Origin: Streptomyces sp. NBC_00078
Lineage (GTDB): Bacteria > Actinomycetota > Actinomycetes > Streptomycetales > Streptomycetaceae
DNA: 64,000 bases
Direction: 5' to 3'
NCBI RefSeq assembly: GCF_026343335.1
Contig: NZ_JAPELX010000001.1
Coordinates: forward strand, 5,766,001-5,830,000
Below, in pieces: positions 40,727 through 48,556 of this stretch (within the stretch, counting starts at the first letter, position 1; every line of letters begins with the position of its first letter). The position numbers and the translations under genes are program-made. The notes beneath the pieces were generated by a model. It was given only the letters and a program-made list of their open reading frames with translations. It did no database searches and was not told where the DNA came from.

Positions 40727-42040
40727 TCACACGCCGGACGGGCTGAGACGGCGCGCCGTCGCCCGAGCGGCTCGTGTCCCGAGCACCGTGATCGTCACGA
40801 CCCCCAGCACCGCCAGCAGACCGACGCCCACCGTCCCGGCCCAGCCCGAGGAGTGGAAGGCCAGTGCCCCCACCGTGCTGCCCGCGCTCGACCCGACGTA
40901 GTACGCCGACTGGTACAGCGCGGACGCCTGCGCGCGCCCCGTCGTCGCCGTCTTGCTCACCGCCGACGACGCGACCGCGTGCCCCGCGAAGAACCCGGCG
41001 GTGATCAGCACCAGACCCAGCAGGACCGGCACGAGGGACCCCGCGAGGGACAGGAGCAGGCCCGAGGCCGTCGTGCCGCCCGCCAGGTACAGCGCCCCAC
41101 GGCGGCCCAGTCGGCCGACCAGCCGCCCCGCCGTCGACGCCGACACCGTGCCGACCAGATAGACCAGGAAGACCGAGCCGATGATGCCCTGCGGGAGCGA
41201 GAACGGCGCCTCGGTCAGGCGGTAGCCGATCACCGTGTAGACGCCGCCGAACACCGTCATGAACAGTGCGCCGATCGCGTACAGCCGGCGCAGCAGCGGG
41301 TTGGAGAGGTGGTCGCGGACCGTCCGGGCAAGGACGCGCGGCCTCAGCGAACCGGCGGCGAAGTGCTTGGGCGCCGGCAGCAGCAGCCGGAACGCCACCG
41401 CGCACCCGACGGCGATCGCGCCGATCACGCCCACCGCGACCCGCCAGCCCCACTCCTGCGCGACCCACCCGGTGATGACGCGGCCGCTCATCCCGCCGAC
41501 ACTGTTGCCCGCCACGAACAGGCCGATCGCCGTGACCAGCGCCTTCGGCCGGACCTCCTCCGCCAGATACGCGGTCGCCGACGCCGGAAGACCGGCCAGT
41601 GCCGCCCCCTGGACCGCCCGCAGCACGACCAGCGAGGTCAGCGAGGGCGCGAAGGGGACGAGGAGCCCCACGGTCACCGCGACCGCCAGGGAGGCCGTCA
41701 TCACCGTACGGCGGCCGAACCGTTCCGAGAGCGCGCTCATCGGCAGGACGAACACCGCCAGACCACCGGTCGCCGCCGCCACCGTCCAGCTCGCCTCACT
41801 CGCCGCCACCCCGAACTCGCCCGAGATGAGCGGCAGCAGGGCCTGGGTGGAATAGAGCAGCGCGAAGGTCGCGACCCCCGCGAGGAAGAGGGCGAAACTC
41901 ATCCGGCGGTAGCCGGGGCCGCCCGGGGTCATACGGGAGTCGGGGGCGGACTCGGAGGCCGGGACGGAAGCGGAGACGGAAGCGGGGACGGACGAGACGG
42001 CGTCCACGACGGTGGACGCCCCGGTACTGGCGGGAGACAT
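40727..42040 (-). CDS. MFS transporter
   Basis: This 437-residue, twelve-span major facilitator begins after a low-complexity Ser/Ala/Val N-terminus of about 45 residues. Motif A appears as LSERFGRRTVMTAS after helix 2. FALLYSTQALLPLISGEFGVAASEASWTV matches the YnfM/arabinose-efflux subgroup. It is transcribed divergently from a LysR-type gene with only 62 bases between starts, so the LysR protein probably controls it. The substrate is unknown. Confidence 0.9.
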   Translation of the reverse strand: MSPASTGASTVVDAVSSVPASVSASVPASESAPDSRMTPGGPGYRRMSFALFLAGVATFALLYSTQALLPLISGEFGVAASEASWTVAAATGGLAVFVLPMSALSERFGRRTVMTASLAVAVTVGLLVPFAPSLTSLVVLRAVQGAALAGLPASATAYLAEEVRPKALVTAIGLFVAGNSVGGMSGRVITGWVAQEWGWRVAVGVIGAIAVGCAVAFRLLLPAPKHFAAGSLRPRVLARTVRDHLSNPLLRRLYAIGALFMTVFGGVYTVIGYRLTEAPFSLPQGIIGSVFLVYLVGTVSASTAGRLVGRLGRRGALYLAGGTTASGLLLSLAGSLVPVLLGLVLITAGFFAGHAVASSAVSKTATTGRAQASALYQSAYYVGSSAGSTVGALAFHSSGWAGTVGVGLLAVLGVVTITVLGTRAARATARRLSPSGV

Positions 42041-42102
42041 GCCTCGAAGTTACGTAGGGCCCGCTCATCCGTCCAATGCATGGAATCGTCATAATCGTTC
42101 CC
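42041..42102. promoter_or_regulatory. Shared MFS/LysR control region
   Basis: The 62-base gap contains CCAATGCATGG (from 42073), a near-palindrome of the kind bound by LysR proteins. CATAAT at 42090-42095 is a good -10 element seven bases before ATG 42103, so the LysR mRNA is probably leaderless. On the opposite strand TTGGAC within the palindrome could act as -35 for the transporter gene. Confidence 0.55.
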
Positions 42103-43065
42103 ATGGTGCATCAGCAAAGGTCAGAAGCTCGTCTGTCACCGTCCAGTGACACAAAAGACACCGACGACATCGTCACGCTGCTCGCCCCGCGGCTCGCCCA
42201 CTTCGCCGGCGTCGCCCGCACCGAGCACGTCACGCGCGCCGCCCAGGAGATGCAGGTCCCGCAGTCCACCCTGTCCCGGGGCATGGCCCGGCTCGAAGAG
42301 GACCTGGGCGTCGACCTGTTCGCCCGCCACGGCCGCACCGTCTCCCTCACCCCCGCCGGCCGCACCTTCCTCGGTTCCGTCGAGCGCGCCCTCGCCGAGA
42401 TCGGGCGGGCCGCCGAGGAGGTCCGTGCCGACGCCGACCCGGCCACCGGCAAGGTCGCCTTCGGCTTCCTGCACACCATGGGCGCGGAGACCGTCCCGGG
42501 CCTGCTCCAGGCCTTCCGCGTCGACCACCCCCGCATCCGCTTCAGCCTGGTCCAGAACTACGGCGAGGCGATGCTGGAGAAGCTGTACGCGGGGGAGCTG
42601 GATCTGTGTCTGACGTCCCCCGTCCCGGACGCCCCGGGCCTGGTCGCCCGCCGCCTCGACGAACAGAAACTCCGCCTGGTCGTCCCCGCCGACCATCCCC
42701 TCGCGGCCCGCCGGCGCATCCGCCTCGCCGAAGCGGCCGACGAGACCTTCGTGACCCTCGAACCCGGCTACGGCCTGCGCCGCATCACCGACGACCTCTG
42801 CAAGGAGGCCGGCTTCCGCCCGAGGGTCGCCTTCGAGGGCGAGGAGGCGGAGACCCTGCGGGGCCTGGTGGCGGCAGGCCTCGGAGTCGCCCTTCTGCCC
42901 CCACCGACCGTGCCCCGCCCGGGAGTTGTGGAGCTGACGATCACCGGCCAACGAGCACTCCGTGAAATCGGCGTCGCCTGGCGGGAGGGCCACCCGGACA
43001 CACCCCCCGTGGCGGCCTTCAAGAGGTTCCTGCTCTCAAGGAGGGGGAATCTGCTGCCGACCTGA
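42103..43065 (+). CDS. LysR family transcriptional regulator
   Basis: This 320-residue LysR protein has an N-terminal winged helix (about residues 22-80) with HVTRAAQEMQVPQSTLSRGMARLEEDLGVDLFARHGRTVSLTPAG. The two-lobed effector domain from KVAFGFLHTMGAETVPGLL to the end includes LDLCLTSPVPDAPGL and LRGLVAAGLGVALLP. It resembles activators of divergent transporter genes and is likely to bind the short intergenic palindrome. ATG 42103 is preferred; an upstream ATG at 42076 overlaps that palindrome. Confidence 0.9.
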   Translation: MVHQQRSEARLSPSSDTKDTDDIVTLLAPRLAHFAGVARTEHVTRAAQEMQVPQSTLSRGMARLEEDLGVDLFARHGRTVSLTPAGRTFLGSVERALAEIGRAAEEVRADADPATGKVAFGFLHTMGAETVPGLLQAFRVDHPRIRFSLVQNYGEAMLEKLYAGELDLCLTSPVPDAPGLVARRLDEQKLRLVVPADHPLAARRRIRLAEAADETFVTLEPGYGLRRITDDLCKEAGFRPRVAFEGEEAETLRGLVAAGLGVALLPPPTVPRPGVVELTITGQRALREIGVAWREGHPDTPPVAAFKRFLLSRRGNLLPT

Positions 43066-43186
43066 GAGTGCGGGATGTGGCGTTCTGACGGTCTTGTCAT
43101 CGCTGGATGGTGTGACGTTGGGGCATCGCTGCCGGTCAGGAGTTCAGGGTTCGCTTTGGTTATGGCATGAGCATGCGCCCGCGGGC

Positions 43187-43345
43187 GTCACCCTGCTGGA
43201 CCAAGTCGCCGAGCTGAGCGGCAGCGTGAAGAAGGCGCTGGTCGACCAGGGCTTCAAGAAGAAGGTCGTCGAGCACGGCACGAACGTGGGCATCGACGTC
43301 GAGATCGTCGAACGCAACCCGGACGACAAGGGCTTCGTTCCGCAG
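43187..43345 (+). mobile_element. IS5-family transposase fragment
   Basis: About 53 codons resemble the end of an IS5-type DDE transposase: LVDQGFKKKVVEHGTNVGIDVEIVERNPDDKGFVPQ. Full-length relatives continue with a PRRWVVERT block containing the catalytic Glu; here the reading ends abruptly and a different sequence begins. No terminal inverted repeats were found. It marks the left edge of an accessory island following the LysR gene. Confidence 0.65.
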
Positions 43346-43349
43346 GCCG

Positions 43350-43487
43350 CGCGACCTCTGCCAGGCCCTCGACCTGCCGATCCTCCCGAAGAACACCGAA
43401 GGCATCCGCTCCAAACTGAAACGCCTGGTCAGCCGGGGCATCCTCATCGAACCCGAACCCGGCTTGTTCGCCCGCCCCGACGCCTGA
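43350..43487 (+). pseudogene. Winged-helix-like C-terminal fragment of a mobile-element-associated protein
   Basis: Forty-five codons in another frame encode RDLCQALDLPILPKNTEGIRSKLKRLVSRGILIEPEPGLFARPDA before a TGA. The pattern CQALDLP-x-KN-x-RSKLKRLV-RGIL-EPGLF is familiar from short Streptomyces proteins of insertion-sequence origin, where it forms the C-terminal helix-turn-helix region. The N-terminal part is missing. It abuts the IS5-type fragment, which indicates rearrangement. Confidence 0.5.
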
Positions 43488-43657
43488 GGGCCACCCTTCA
43501 CCCGCGACCAGCCGGCGGCGGCTCGGGCGCGCAGCCCGTCGTCCGCCGCCGACCTGGAACGGCACGTCCTGCTCGTCCGCGCCTACCGCGAGGACGGCGT
43601 GCGCGTCACGACCGGCGACCGCGCGGCGAACGACCGGGTGCCGGCCGCGACGGCCTC

Positions 43658-44470
43658 CTACGCGGAGTGGATCCAGTTGCGGTAGTGGGCGACGCTGGTG
43701 AAGACGGAGGGGGATCCGGCCTCGCCGCAGCCGCGCGCCCAGGAGGCGATGCCGACGACCATGCCGTTGACGACGGCGGGGCCGCCGGAGTCGCCGAAGC
43801 AGATGCCCTTGCCGCCGGCGGCAGGACCCGCGCAGAGCATGCTGGTGGTGTGGAGGACCGGGGCCAGGCCCTCCAGGGGGCCGCCTTCGTCACCACCGAG
43901 GGTGAGGTTCACGCCCGAATAGGCGGCCTCGCAGGCGGCAGGGGTGGTGATGGGGAGCTGAACGGTGTGCAGGAGGGTGGGCAGGCTTGTGGCGTCCGCC
44001 TGGGTGCGCCCCCAGCCGGTGACCTTCGCGACCGCGCCCGCGGCGGGGTCGGTGGTGACAAGTGGGGCGAACTGGACCGTGGCGCTCTGCGTGACCGGCT
44101 GGCTGAGGGTGAGGACCGCGATGTCGCCGGCCAGGGTCTCGGCGTTGAAGCCCGGGTACCCGTGCACCGTCCTGACCCCGCGGGTATGGGGCAGGTGGTT
44201 GCGGTTCACACCGCCATACTTCACCTGCAGCGAGCCGGCATCCTGGCCGTCGACGCAGTGGGCGGCGGTGACCACCTTGTTCGCGTCGAGCAGGAAGCCG
44301 CCGCAGGTGTGGCTGAGGCCAAATCGACCCTGCGCGATGACGCTGACCTGGTAGGGCGCGGTACCAGTGGTGGCGGGGCTTCCGCCGGTGATGGCGGCGG
44401 CCGGGGAGGTGCTGGCGACGGCCAACCCAAGCGCCGCCCCCATGGACACAACGAGCTTACGCAGCAACAC
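43658..44470 (-). CDS. Secreted trypsin-like serine protease (S1 family)
   Basis: This exported chymotrypsin-fold protease has about 270 residues from GTG 44470. The signal peptide (KLVVSMGAALGLAVASTSPAAA) is followed by mature ITGGSPATTGTAPYQVSV. The catalytic triad is present: His in VVTAAHCVDG, Asp in DIAVLTLSQP, Ser in CFGDSGGPAVV. Cysteine pairs (CGGF/AAHC, CFGDSG/RGCG) fit the trypsin disulfide pattern. Longer in-frame GTG starts exist (44497, 44533). It is the clearest functional gene of the island. Confidence 0.9.
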   Translation of the reverse strand: MLLRKLVVSMGAALGLAVASTSPAAAITGGSPATTGTAPYQVSVIAQGRFGLSHTCGGFLLDANKVVTAAHCVDGQDAGSLQVKYGGVNRNHLPHTRGVRTVHGYPGFNAETLAGDIAVLTLSQPVTQSATVQFAPLVTTDPAAGAVAKVTGWGRTQADATSLPTLLHTVQLPITTPAACEAAYSGVNLTLGGDEGGPLEGLAPVLHTTSMLCAGPAAGGKGICFGDSGGPAVVNGMVVGIASWARGCGEAGSPSVFTSVAHYRNWIHSA

Positions 44471-44539
44471 GGAACGCCTGACGACGTGGCGGGGCACATA
44501 GCCGCGCCACAGGTGACAAAGGCACCAGGACACTGTCCG

Positions 44540-44766
44540 TCAGGGAGTCCGGAAGTGGCCGCCTTTGACGGCGGAGACGAAGGAGGTGAAGGCGTCGGCG
44601 GAGAAGTGGTGCGCGGGGCCGTCGGGGTCCTTGCTGTCGCGAACGGGGACGAGGCCCGGGAGGGCGGGGGCGACCTCGACGCACTCGCCGCCAGTCCCAT
44701 CGGGTAGCGGGACTTGAGCAAGGAGCCGCCGATCGTCGTCCCGCTCGCAGCGTTCAGCTTCTCCAC
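44540..44766 (-). pseudogene. DUF397 gene with frameshift
   Basis: The 5' part reads KLNAASGTTIGGSLLKSRYP. The rest of the family pattern continues only after a one-base shift near 44700: DGTGGECVEVAPALPG, VPVRDSKDPDGPAHHFSADAFTSFVSAV. Joined, the two make a normal DUF397 protein (KSxY-DGTGGECVEVA-RDSKDPDGP). As it stands it is disrupted unless the base count is wrong. No HTH partner is present. Confidence 0.65.
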
Positions 44767-44910
44767 GTTCTATTGGTGAGTCCTGACACCGGTTGTCGAT
44801 CGGCGGCGACACCGCCCGGTGTCGACGGAGAGGGATATCGCTGAGTTTTGACACCACTTGGGTGCTTGCGTTGGGAGGCTGGTGGTGCTCTGCGTGGTGA
44901 CGGGGCGCCG

Positions 44911-45096
44911 GTGCCACCGAAGACCAAGGTCGATCTGTACGCGGCGATCGCCGTGATGTCCGGGCGGGGACGGCTCTGCGCGGCCATCGTCGACCGGCTC
45001 ACCTTCGGCGGCAACCTGATCCAGACCGGCACCGACTCCTGTCGCCTCGCCATCACCCAAGCCCGGGCCGCCGCCCAGGACGGCAGGGCAGGCTGA
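44911..45096 (+). mobile_element. Internally deleted IS21-family element (istA start fused to istB end)
   Basis: The reading PPKTKVDLYAAIAV resembles the first residues of Streptomyces IS21-type IstA transposases. After a few residues it becomes RLCAAIVDRLTFGGNLIQTGTDSCRLA, the C-terminal end of the IstB ATPase. Nearly all of both genes is missing between them. TTTTGACACCACTTGG at 44845 and TCCTGACACCGGTTG at 44784 just upstream may be terminal repeats of such an element. Confidence 0.6.
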
Positions 45097-45156
45097 CCGC
45101 CCTGGGACTTACTTCGTCAGGAGGCGTCGCACCTCTCAACCTCAGTAACTGGAACA

Positions 45157-46239
45157 ATGAAAGATCCTGCAGACGTCACCGGGGAGAGGGGAGATTCGGC
45201 TGTGAAGGTCGGACTGGCACGTTCCGCCGCGATCCAGTGGGTTGCCCAGCATGCCCAACCCGATGCTGGCTTCCGGGGTGCGTACTTCAGCGGCTCAACC
45301 GTCGGGCTGCCGGACGACGCGGAGCTGTCGCCCTCCTCGGACATCGACATCTTCGTCGTCACCGCCCAGGAGGACCCACCGGCCAAGCCAGGGAAACTTC
45401 GCTTCCAGGACGCCCTGCTGGAAGTCAGCTACCTGCCCTGGACCGAGATCGCCTCCGCCGACGACGTCCTGGCGTCCTATCACCTGGCAGGCAGCTTCCG
45501 CACTGACGCGATCATCGATGACCCCACCGGCGATCTGCACAAACTGCATGCACACATCTCGCGCCACTTCGCCGCCCGACCCTGGGTCCGCCGCAGATGC
45601 CAGGATGCCCGCCAGCGGATCGAGACCCGCCTCGCTGCGATCGACACCTCGGCGCCGTTCCACGAGCAGGTGATCTCTTGGCTATTCCCCACCGGCGTGA
45701 CCTGCCACGTCCTTCTCGTCGCCGCCCTGCGCAACCCCACCGTCCGCTTGCGCTATCTGGCCGCTCGCGAGGTCCTCACCGACTACGGCCACCTCAGCCT
45801 CTACCCGGAACTTCTGAACCTTCTCGGCTGCTCACACCTGCCCGCGCAGCGTGTCCAGCACCATCTGCGTGAACTCGCCACGACGTTCGACGCCACCGTC
45901 CAAGTGGCGAAGACCCCGTTCTTTTTCAGCAGCGACATCACGCCCACCGCACGGCCGATCGCGATTGACGGAAGCCAGAGGCTCATCGACTCAGGCGACC
46001 ACCACGAGGCCGTCTTCTGGATCATCGCGACCTTCGCCCGCTGCCACACCATCCTGGCCGCCGATGCCCCCCAACTGCACGCAGCCCTCGCGCCGGCATT
46101 CCAGGCGGCCGTCACCGATCTCGGCATCAGCTCCACCCGTGAGCTCATCCACCGGGCCGACGAGGTGACCCGGTTCCTGCCCCGGCTCTGGCAGACCACC
46201 GAGGACATCCTGCGCAGCAACCCCAACATCACCGAATAG
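45157..46239 (+). CDS. Nucleotidyltransferase-fold protein
   Basis: This 360-residue protein has a minimal nucleotidyltransferase core near residues 40-75: GAYFSGSTVGLPDDAELSPSSDIDIFVV, giving the G-S-x(n)-D-x-D signature, with a third acidic strand in LLEVSYLPW. The remaining 250 residues are helical with no membrane span. This arrangement suits antibiotic or small-molecule nucleotidyltransferases; it is also seen in some defence or toxin systems. No partner gene is adjacent. GTG 45202, which follows GGGGAGAGGGGAG, is a strong alternative start. Confidence 0.7.
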   Translation: MKDPADVTGERGDSAVKVGLARSAAIQWVAQHAQPDAGFRGAYFSGSTVGLPDDAELSPSSDIDIFVVTAQEDPPAKPGKLRFQDALLEVSYLPWTEIASADDVLASYHLAGSFRTDAIIDDPTGDLHKLHAHISRHFAARPWVRRRCQDARQRIETRLAAIDTSAPFHEQVISWLFPTGVTCHVLLVAALRNPTVRLRYLAAREVLTDYGHLSLYPELLNLLGCSHLPAQRVQHHLRELATTFDATVQVAKTPFFFSSDITPTARPIAIDGSQRLIDSGDHHEAVFWIIATFARCHTILAADAPQLHAALAPAFQAAVTDLGISSTRELIHRADEVTRFLPRLWQTTEDILRSNPNITE

Positions 46240-46551
46240 CAGAGGAAAGACATCGACTCGGCCACCGAGCGAGCGGTGTCAGTTCTCATCGACATTTCAC
46301 GGTTCGGCGATCGACACGTGCTGCCCAAACTCGTCGACAAGTGGTGTCCGTTCCCACCTATGAAGCCAGATCAGGGAGCCAGCCACCCAGGACGCCCGAT
46401 ATCCAAGGGGGCCACCGCGGCGGAGCCAGCCGGACATCCCAGCGGATGGGACCCCCAACGACATCTAGGATCAGGCAGTTCCCCGGATGCACAAGCTGAG
46501 TTACTGCACGGCCAGGTGTCCACAATTGCGCGGTTGTTGCTGCCGCACGGA
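46240..46551. other. Intergenic interval without a recognisable gene
   Basis: These 312 bases between the nucleotidyltransferase and the small secreted-protein gene have no coding pattern that I can support in any frame. The opening AGAGGAAAGACATCGACTCG is compatible with a lost downstream gene start. GTGTCAGTTCTCATCGAC near 46276 resembles, in inverse orientation, the TGACACC boxes near 44786 and 47148. Confidence 0.4.
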
Positions 46552-46764
46552 TCAGCCGTCGAAACCGGGGATGAGCGTGGCGAGGTCCAAGTCGAGGCCG
46601 CCGACGATGGCGTGGAGGCTCCATTCAGGGCCGCCGCCGGCGTGGGCGGGAAGACGGGCGCCGGGAGCTGGTTGTGCCTGGGAGGGTGTGGCCATTGAGA
46701 TGCTGCCCAGGGCAAGGAGGGCGCTCACCCCGATGGTGGTGACAATGCGACGGATGCTGTTCAT
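46552..46764 (-). CDS. Small secreted protein
   Basis: This 70-residue protein has a classical signal peptide, MNSIRRIVTTIGVSALLALGSISMATPSQA, and a mature part of about 40 residues rich in Gly, Pro and hydrophobics (LHAIVGGLDLDLATLIPG). GGGAGG five bases before the ATG is a strong ribosome binding site, which argues that it is real despite its size. Mature peptides like this in Streptomyces are often small envelope or signalling peptides; the function here is unknown. Confidence 0.65.
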   Translation of the reverse strand: MNSIRRIVTTIGVSALLALGSISMATPSQAQPAPGARLPAHAGGGPEWSLHAIVGGLDLDLATLIPGFDG

Positions 46765-47261
46765 GGCAACCTCCCGAACGGCGTAAGCGGCTGCTGCCGC
46801 ACAGATCAGCGGGAGGCTTCCCGGTTCAATGAGCCGCCACTCGCGCGCCTGGGGGTGCGTGAGAGCTCACGCGACCTGTCGGAAGACGCTGCGAACACGT
46901 GTTGGGGGATCGGCCCGGACGCCGGCTGAAGGCACCGACCGTCGAGCCACCGCTGCGAGCGGCCCGGACAACAGGGCTCTCCGAGCACCATCGTCCCAGT
47001 TCAGCGATATCCGTTGTTTTCGCGTCCGTTACTACGGCGACGCACATACGAGAACAGGGCCATCACCACGGGAACCGGACGCAATCGAGCAAGCAGCCGC
47101 CGGATCTCGGGGTCCGAGTAGTAGCTGCATCCGAGCGAGAAGGTGACTGACACCAGTTCGAGGTGCCCCCAGAAAGATCGAATCCGTGTGTGAAAGCGCA
47201 TGGGACATGGGTGCAGGTGGAGAACCTTGCGATGTCCGAATCGATCTTCAAGGGGTTATTC
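46765..47261. other. Intergenic interval, 497 bp
   Basis: No supported gene. The interval contains the upstream region of the small secreted-protein gene and of the glycine-rich secreted-protein gene. ATACGAGAACAGGGCC at 47046 recurs exactly at 48101, bracketing the glycine-rich gene. ACTGACACCAGTTCG at 47146 resembles the TGACACC boxes beside the IS21 remnant. Confidence 0.4.
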
Positions 47262-48059
47262 ATGAAATCCATTCCATCTTCCAGGCCGCGGCGCGCGGTT
47301 GTGGTGTCTGCGATGGCGGCCGCGTCATTACTGTCGTCGGGTACCGCGCCCGCGGCCCCTGCTGCCCAGGTGCAGACGTATGCCTCACCCGGCGCGCACA
47401 CCTTCCCCGTGCCGGAGGGCGTCAGTCAGATCCGCATCGTGGCCCTGGGCGGAGGCGGCGGAGGAGGCGGGGGCGGAGGCAACAACTACGGGCCCCTGAG
47501 CGGCGGCGGAGGCGGCGGAGGCGGCAGCTCGGCCGTGGTGTCGTGCCTCATCCCCGTCGAGAGCGGATCGAAGATCTCCCTCACGGTCGGCAGCGGCGGA
47601 GCGGGAGGCACCGGCGGAAGCGGCCGGAACAATGACGGTGCCTGGGGTAAGAACGGTTCCAACACCACCGTCGATATCGGCGCGAAAACCCTGGCATCCG
47701 CCGAGCACGGCTGGGAGGGGCCCGGCGGCGATGCATCCGGACACGGCGGGAGCGGCGACGGCACCCGCGGAGGCGGGGGCGGCGGCGCACAGGCAAGCCG
47801 GTGCGAGGGCACCGACCGCACCATCACCCCGGGCAACGGCGGCACGGGCGGCCAGGCCGGAGGTCGCAACCATCGCGGCGGGGGCGGCGCTGGCGGCACG
47901 CCCCCGCAGCGCCCCGACAGCTGCCCTACCGCCGGCGTGGGCGGTCATGGAGGAATTGGCGCCGGCAACGCCGGCACGGCCGGCCAAAGGCCTTCCACCC
48001 CCGGCTACGCGGGGAACGATGGATGCGTGGTGCTGACCTACACCACGGACGTCAGTTGA
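47262..48059 (+). CDS. Glycine-rich secreted protein
   Basis: This 265-residue exported protein has a signal peptide of about 40 residues (MKSIPSSRPRRAVVVSAMAAASLLSSGTAPAAPA) before TYASPGAHTFPVPEGVSQIRIVALGGGGGG. The last block is the start of the glycine-rich beta-domain seen in phage and bacterial surface proteins, where an F-x-VP-G-V strand precedes Gly loops. Poly-Gly tracts are broken by SCLIPVESGSKISLTVGSGGAGG, and the end GYAGNDGCVVLTYTT closes the domain. AAGGGG precedes ATG 47262. A surface or adhesion role is possible. Confidence 0.75.
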   Translation: MKSIPSSRPRRAVVVSAMAAASLLSSGTAPAAPAAQVQTYASPGAHTFPVPEGVSQIRIVALGGGGGGGGGGGNNYGPLSGGGGGGGGSSAVVSCLIPVESGSKISLTVGSGGAGGTGGSGRNNDGAWGKNGSNTTVDIGAKTLASAEHGWEGPGGDASGHGGSGDGTRGGGGGGAQASRCEGTDRTITPGNGGTGGQAGGRNHRGGGGAGGTPPQRPDSCPTAGVGGHGGIGAGNAGTAGQRPSTPGYAGNDGCVVLTYTTDVS

Positions 48060-48308
48060 CCTAAGCATCACGCAGTGCCACACACCACCTGGCCGTAGCA
48101 ATACGAGAACAGGGCCGAGATCCCGTGGAGCAGGCCGTCGGACACGTCGGAGGCGCGGTCGCCGCTCGTCTCTGACCATTGCATGGTGCTTCACCATCAG
48201 TGATCAGATGGATACGGCCGGGATGGTGGGGTGGCAATGCCGTCGGGTACGGGTGAGGGCTACTGGGCGGACAAGGCACTGCCCAGCGTGTTCAACATGA
48301 TCTAGCCA

Positions 48309-48345
48309 GGAATCCCGGCCCTTTGGGGCTCGGGAGGAATGGCTT
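48309..48345 (+). ncRNA. Hairpin resembling an IS200/IS605 end or TnpB guide-RNA scaffold
   Basis: AGGAATCCCGGCCCTTTGGGGCTCGGGAGGAAT folds as TCCCGGCCC with GGGCTCGGGA (one bulge, one G-U pair). The AGGAATCCC-hairpin-GGGAGGA layout resembles the conserved hairpin at the end of actinobacterial IS605-type elements, which in TnpB-encoding elements forms part of the guide RNA. No tnpB is present, so it is best seen as a relic. Confidence 0.4.
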
Positions 48346-48360
48346 CTCTGGACTGCTCTG

Positions 48361-48386
48361 ACGCCCGCGTTACAGCGGGCGTTTTT
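48361..48386 (+). terminator. Hairpin with T-run
   Basis: ACGCCCGC pairs with GCGGGCGT around GTTACA and is followed directly by TTTTT, the classic intrinsic terminator layout and rare in this genome. It covers the stop codon of the IS200-type remnant on the other strand and may be the element's protective terminator against outside transcription. Confidence 0.65.
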
Positions 48387-48552
48387 GCTGCTCGATGTAC
48401 TCCTTGATGACGGACAGCGGTGCTCCTCCGGCGGAGGCCGCGAAGTGTGAGGGTGTCCAGAAGTGCGCGCCCCACAGGTACTTGCGGATGTGGTCGGCGT
48501 ACTCCTTGCGGAGGTAGTGGGCGGACACGCCCTTGAGCGATGCGCACCCCGA
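48370..48552 (-). mobile_element. IS200/IS605 TnpA (Y1 transposase) C-terminal fragment
   Basis: About 60 codons encode SLKGVSAHYLRKEYADHIRKYLWGAHFWTPSHFAASAGGAPLSVIKEYIEQQKRPL. This is the C-terminal third of an IS200-type single-strand transposase, including the helix with the nucleophilic tyrosine (IKEYIEQQ). The HUH metal-binding part is absent. The fragment is cut off exactly where the hydrolase gene ends (48557), so insertion or deletion removed the rest. Confidence 0.75.
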
Positions 48553-48556
48553 GCCC

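Noticed and set aside
14369..46239. A working CBASS-like system made of the S-4TM remnant and the nucleotidyltransferase
   Set aside because: The genes lie 31 kb apart in different accessory segments, the effector is broken and no ancillary Cap genes are seen.
47046..48116. 16-bp repeats around the glycine-rich gene as transposon target duplications
   Set aside because: The repeat is too long for most target duplications and no transposase or inverted ends accompany it; kept only as a remark.
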